64,000 bases of DNA, taken from NCBI GenBank assembly GCA_934045905.1, contig OW203768.1:13606316-13670315 (forward strand). The letters are read 5' to 3'. Source of the DNA: Leuctra nigra. Its lineage: Eukaryota; Arthropoda; Insecta; Plecoptera; Leuctridae. The position numbers and the translations under genes were made by a program. The notes beneath the pieces were generated by a model that saw nothing but the letters and a program-made list of their open reading frames with translations, was not told the DNA's origin and made no database searches. Every line of letters begins with the position of its first letter. Position 1 is the stretch's first letter. This document shows, piece by piece, positions 59,761 through 64,000 of this stretch.

Positions 59761-61960
59761 CAAATTAAAATGTATTTTCAAAACGAACTTGAAAATGTGT
59801 GGATTGAACAGAAACAGTAAGTACAGTACCTACTCGCAAAATAATTAAAATAATAAAAAGGGGTTTTTAGTGACACAATCAAATTGCCGTCTAACCGTAC
59901 CAATGTTTCACTTTCCTGAGAACACAAACATTCAAAATCACTCGGCATTGGTTTGCACATTCCACGTTTACACCATAAATTATTATATATTTTCGTCCCG
60001 AATATAATCTGAACAGTGATATCGTTCTCGTCCACTAAAACAACACTGTCTAGATCAGTCTATGCATATTCTGGTTCAAACTGATGCGGTAATATAGTTG
60101 TCTCTACTCATTATCCTATTGTATAGTGAACGATTCACAGCAAGAATAATGCAGTTAGCGTATTAGAAATTAGTTCACAAAATAAATGCACAATATGAGA
60201 CACATAAGTGTTTCTACGTCTCGTGTTGGACACGAACTGCATGTGTGTTGCGTAAAGAACAGATGAGTGTCACACTTGATTTTGTTTATAGCCATGTGCT
60301 CGGCCGCGCTGCGACTCATGACTCAGAACACATGGCCGCGCACCACGTACGTCACGCATCAGATGAATATTCGTTGCGCGCTACATGAAATAAATCATAA
60401 AAAAATCAAGAATTTTTTAAAAAATATGCGGTTTTCACTAAAATTCATAGAAATAAATATTACATTGCATACTTCTCGTATTTAACGTATTTTGTTCTCC
60501 TTTAAGAATAGAAAAATGTCTTTAAAAAAACGATGCGCCAAGTCCTTTTTTTAAGTATTTCTCGGGGGTTGATATTTTTATTTCAATGGTACGATTAAAA
60601 TTTGGAAAATTCGTTGACTTGGCTCCTTTTTTGATATCACTCCTTTTCAGTGCTGAATTTTTAGATTTCTTCTATTTTTTTTATAGTTAAAGAGACTTGG
60701 CTAGTATTTTTACACGGAGTGTTTTTTCTGGGATATCACTTCTTTTGTTAGTTTATTCATACAGCTTGTAGCACATGTCCGAGCAGGGACTAATTTCTTT
60801 AAAAAAATACGCCTCAACCGATTTGGTTACTATGAAAAGTTGCGTTTGGTATAAGATGAAAATGATTATCCAAGAAGAATAGCTTAAGTTTCGTTATAAT
60901 CGATCCAGCCGTTTTCGATACATGACGTCACTTCCGGTTTTGAAATAGCGGCCGAATTCCGGTATAGGTAATAAGAAAACAATCTAGTTTTATCTAGTTG
61001 ATACCTTCATGAACGACCATCTGAATTCCTAATCCCTATATTTCCGTAAAATCGGTCATGCCGTTTGTAATATATGACGTCACTTCCGGTTTCATTTAGT
61101 GGTTCCTGCCGCCATTTCCGGTACCATTAATTTATTTATTCATTTTTCACAATTGATTTTTCAAATAAATAGCAGAATGAATACGCAGGAGCTAGTTCAG
61201 TTGCAATCGGTACAGGCGTTTTAGATATATGACGTCACTTCCGGTTTCAGGAATGGCGGCCGAGAACACTGCTACCTTGAATATATAAATTGTATTGTCT
61301 ATGTTACAATGTAAGTTAATTATGTACGTATTTTAAGTATAATTTGTTGAAATAAGTTAAATATTGGGTATTTATGACGTCACTTCCGGTTTAGAAAATA
61401 AGAAAATAATATTTTTTTTATTGATACTTCATATAGATGACCATCTAAATCGAATGGCGCTAATTTCGTTCTAATCGGTCCAGACGTTTTTGAGTTATGA
61501 CGTCACTTCCGGTTTAAAAATGGCGGCACAAAAAATCACAAGAGGCAAGGTATCATCAGACGCCAAAAGTGCATATGTGGTAAAAGTTTCAGGTCGATCG
61601 GTTTAGCCGTTTAGGCTGTGGCGCTGTCAACAGGGTTTCCTGATATCATCATCATCATCATCTTCAGAATCAGAAAGTGGTGTAATTTCACTGTTTTCTC
61701 GGTCCTCTAGCGCGCAAATGGCATAACCTATTGTTCCCAAATTTGGTATATGTAGTGGGGTGGGCCATAGCTCGAAATTAAGACATTTCACAACAATGTG
61801 AGATTTTCCAATTTTAAGATCCAGTAGGCCGAAAATGCCATGTTGTTGCTTACAGTAAAAGTGTTTGGTCTGCTCCTCAGTTTATTAGGCATTTACGGTA
61901 TGTTGAGTGACTGTGAGTGTATAGTACGACTTGGCTGGGTGGAGCGACCGCTCCACTAGA

Positions 61961-62232
61961 TTGAGTGTCGGTAGCCAGGAAAAAAAATCATTAAAAACAA
62001 AATTAAGCAGTTTAGCTTTCATTATAATCTTTCACATAAAAATATGATACCAGCCATTAATAATTTTACTTCATATTTATTAATATTATCATCATTTTTT
62101 TTTCATAAGTATTTATGACCGATAACTATTGCTTTGTAAATAATCCATTGTTAAAGCAGCCATAAGCTCGTTATGGTTGCTATAGGCTGTAAATCAAACC
62201 GCATTATATTGATAACAATATCTTCACAGAAC
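61961..62232. other. AT-rich spacer
   Basis: No feature recognised. Confidence 0.4.
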
Positions 62233-62335
62233 GTACACTTTCATGTACACTTTCATGTACACTTCTATGTACACTTCCATGTACACTTCCATGTACACTT
62301 TCATGTACACTTCCATGTACACTTCCATGTACGTA
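62233..62335. repeat. 12-bp minisatellite, about eight units
   Basis: GTACACTTYCAT repeats in tandem with C/T variation at two positions. Confidence 0.92.
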
Positions 62336-63009
62336 CACTATCATAGCTCATAATGGATTTTAAATCTGGATGCCAAGTTCAAACAATTTCACCACCGACA
62401 TTTTAATTAATTTTTTAATAGTTTTCCTCAAATACTTGCATATGGCCGCCTCCTTCTCCCCCCAAAAAAATCCATCGTCATAAATCATACATCATACGCC
62501 GACATCTAGCTGTCGAGTCATCTATAAAACACAACTCTGAACTGTGTTTTGAAACCTACCCTATATCAAAATGAATTATTCACTAATGTATTTTGTCAAA
62601 ATATTCCCTAGAAAACAATTTTGATGGAAAAGAATACCTTCTTTTACGACCAGTTTATATCTCAGAAACATATGAAACGCCAACTTCGAAGATTCCCAAT
62701 AAAATATTCCCATACAAAGGAGGAGTTTATGGACGGGGAAGACATCGGGTGGATCTGTTAATAGCTTCAATAAAAGTGTACGAGTACTGGTGTGTTTCCG
62801 ACACTCAAAAACATATTACAGTTGAGTTAATGTGCTGATAGCTTCACATAAATCCAAGTATTGATTGCTTTCTCTCTTGTGATTGCAAGAGCATAAAATG
62901 ATTGGGATGCTCTTTGTCCTAACTGGAATATGACCCGAGAGAGAATCTTCATCACAGAAGTAGAAGGTCCGAAGTCCATCTCAATGATTCTTGAGGTGAG
63001 CTTCAAACC
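62336..63009. other. No supported gene
   Basis: Overlapping frames on both strands at 62576-62838 have no recognisable motif. Confidence 0.4.
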
Positions 63010-63380
63010 TTTCCTTCTGCTTACATCCAAGACATTGTGATGGTGACATGAGTCATTTTGTAATTGTACACTAGAGCAATAATAAACGGTACCTTCAAAG
63101 AAAATAATTGTCTGATAAAGGTTTGATGGCATCATCCCATGAAGTCTGTGCTAATGCTCTAGTAGGTGAGTTCTGATTTCATTGATAATAACAAGGATTG
63201 ATTGTCAAGGAACCTGACCAGCAGCCACTCCGTTTTGTGTAAAGTACCGTTTTTAATTGGCTTGAGTGTACTTCATATAACTATATTATACTGACTTCAG
63301 TCAAATGGCAATTGATGGAGCTTGACTACATGACGCCAAAAGTGTGCAACGCAAATTTGATAAAAATGACACCTCGTAGG
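63010..63380 (+). repeat. Interspersed repeat R2, longest piece
   Basis: GATGGTGACATGAGTCATTT, ATAACAAGGATTGATTGTCA, AGTACCGTTTTTAATTGG and CAACGCAAATTTGAT are shared with fragments at 37.2, 42.6 and 44.3 kb. Confidence 0.55.
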
Positions 63381-63929
63381 TACAGATAAATTGGTAATAT
63401 TTCGTACAAAAGGCTCAGTGTGAAGTAAAATTATGGCTTTTACAACTTTGAAGATAGCTTAAGTCAGGTAAACTCGATTGTTTGAGCTCATTTACCTTCA
63501 ATCCTTTTGCTTTTGGACAAATTAAATCTATAAAAATGCAAACATTTCCTAGAAATCGATGCTATTTATGTGAATTTATTCCGCTTCTCTTTTTCGTCAT
63601 AAAGATAGTAATGGAGATGACTCCGTCGAATCAAAGAGATTCACAATTAAAGATGTTTCACCGAATTCGATACAAATCTTCATCTTGCTATAAATAAACG
63701 TGAGTATACAAATCAAATGAATCTAAAAACAAAACGAGTATATTCGTTAGCAAAATCGATATTTAAAATTTAGTTCCGCTTTTCTAAACAAATTGGAGAG
63801 CTGCCAAAAATCCGACGTGCATCTGAGTATAGAAAAATAAAACATTGTTGGAACTGTTTTATTTTCTCGACGGACGAGCAAATGAGTGTTTTCTGTTACG
63901 GATTCAACGGCACTGCATCTGTCATGGTG
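63381..63929. other. No supported gene
   Basis: The frame at 63482-63697 has no motif support. Confidence 0.4.
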
Positions 63930-64000
63930 GCTAAAGACGTCACTAACGTAATGGCTAATGACGTCACTAACTTAATGGCTAATGGCGTCAGTAATGTATG
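63930..64000 (+). repeat. 24-bp tandem repeat with CRE-like core, running off the window
   Basis: Units start at 63930, 63954 and 63978: GCTAAWGACGTCACTAAC plus WTAATG. Two units carry GACGTCAC. The array continues past the window edge. Confidence 0.8.

Larger units (their letters stand above)
58401..60501 (+). mobile_element. Decayed Kolobok-like DNA transposon
   Basis: The TIR AGGAGAACAAAATA (58401-58414) has an exact complement at 60488-60501. TTAA is duplicated at 58397-58400 and 60502-60505. Inside, a THAP-like start (58699) and a CxxC...C..GH...W.SQ block (59580-59760) lie in the expected order but with stops and frameshifts. TTAA duplications plus a THAP transposase are characteristic of the Kolobok superfamily (family knowledge). 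piggyBac also uses TTAA, but it has no THAP domain and different termini. Confidence 0.6.
57506..61960 (+). mobile_element. Foldback + CRE/ETS/YY1-motif element family, copy C, split by a TTAA element
   Basis: The left arm 57506-57736 is mirrored by 60506-60732 (CACTCCGTGTAAAAATACC; GGACTTGGCGCATCG). The body to 61960 carries TGACGTCACTTCCGGTTT at about 60923, 61076, 61233, 61376 and 61498, with AATGGCGGC after the third and fifth. The end repeats GTGGAGCGACCGCTCCAC (61939-61956) and TAG. Without the TTAA insert the copy is about 2.35 kb. Confidence 0.75.

Noticed and set aside
62827..63135. Minus frame with DFGPSTSVMKIL as a possible transposase piece
   Set aside because: It overlaps the R2 repeat and is weakly mirrored at 44.2 kb, but no family motif is visible.

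Overview
The window is eukaryotic nuclear DNA. It is AT-rich, with sparse intron-split genes, tRNA-derived SINEs, many foldback and TIR elements, microsatellites and homopolymer runs, and it has no operon-like packing. The best landmark is a two-exon neuropeptide F (NPF, NPY-family) precursor on the + strand, at 24792-25003 and 37542-37716. An RPRFamide NPF and the style of the repeats point to an arthropod, probably an insect. The order is my inference; the SINE and repeat style would suit a hemipteran-like genome.

Layout. 1-4900 is a nest of palindromic and TIR elements, including two copies (A, B) of a family whose body repeats a CRE-ETS-YY1-like motif cluster. 5085-6980 (minus) is a small gene with leucine-rich-repeat-like sequence, good splice sites and one apparent frameshift. 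7000-23350 is mostly featureless AT-rich DNA with scattered short inverted-repeat elements, SINE remnants and one abundant interspersed repeat (called R1 here). NPF starts at 24792, and an intron of about 12.5 kb (25004-37541) splits it. That intron holds a small tandem family of opposite-strand genes for 90-92 residue proteins with an N-terminal hydrophobic segment: one simple copy (25530-25802), one broken copy (26489-26690), and a third (28422-28700) whose C-terminal coding module is amplified 5 times (145-bp unit) and whose 5'/signal-peptide module is amplified 7 times (158-bp unit). A Harbinger-like MITE with TAA duplications (27037-27455) sits among them.

Downstream of NPF (37717-57500) the DNA is again largely non-genic. 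It holds a triple 31-bp CRE/E-box repeat, a full tRNA-derived SINE with a 12-bp target duplication, an 815-bp foldback element, and two weak candidate exons. 57506-61960 is a third copy (C) of the CRE-ETS-YY1 family, split by a 2.1-kb element that has TTAA duplications, a THAP-like start and a CxxC...C..GH...W.SQ block. I read that element as a decayed Kolobok-type DNA transposon. The window ends in minisatellites.

Only NPF is an assignable functional gene. The nested secreted-protein family and the LRR-like gene are supported as coding but have no assigned function. Nearly everything else is mobile-element-derived.
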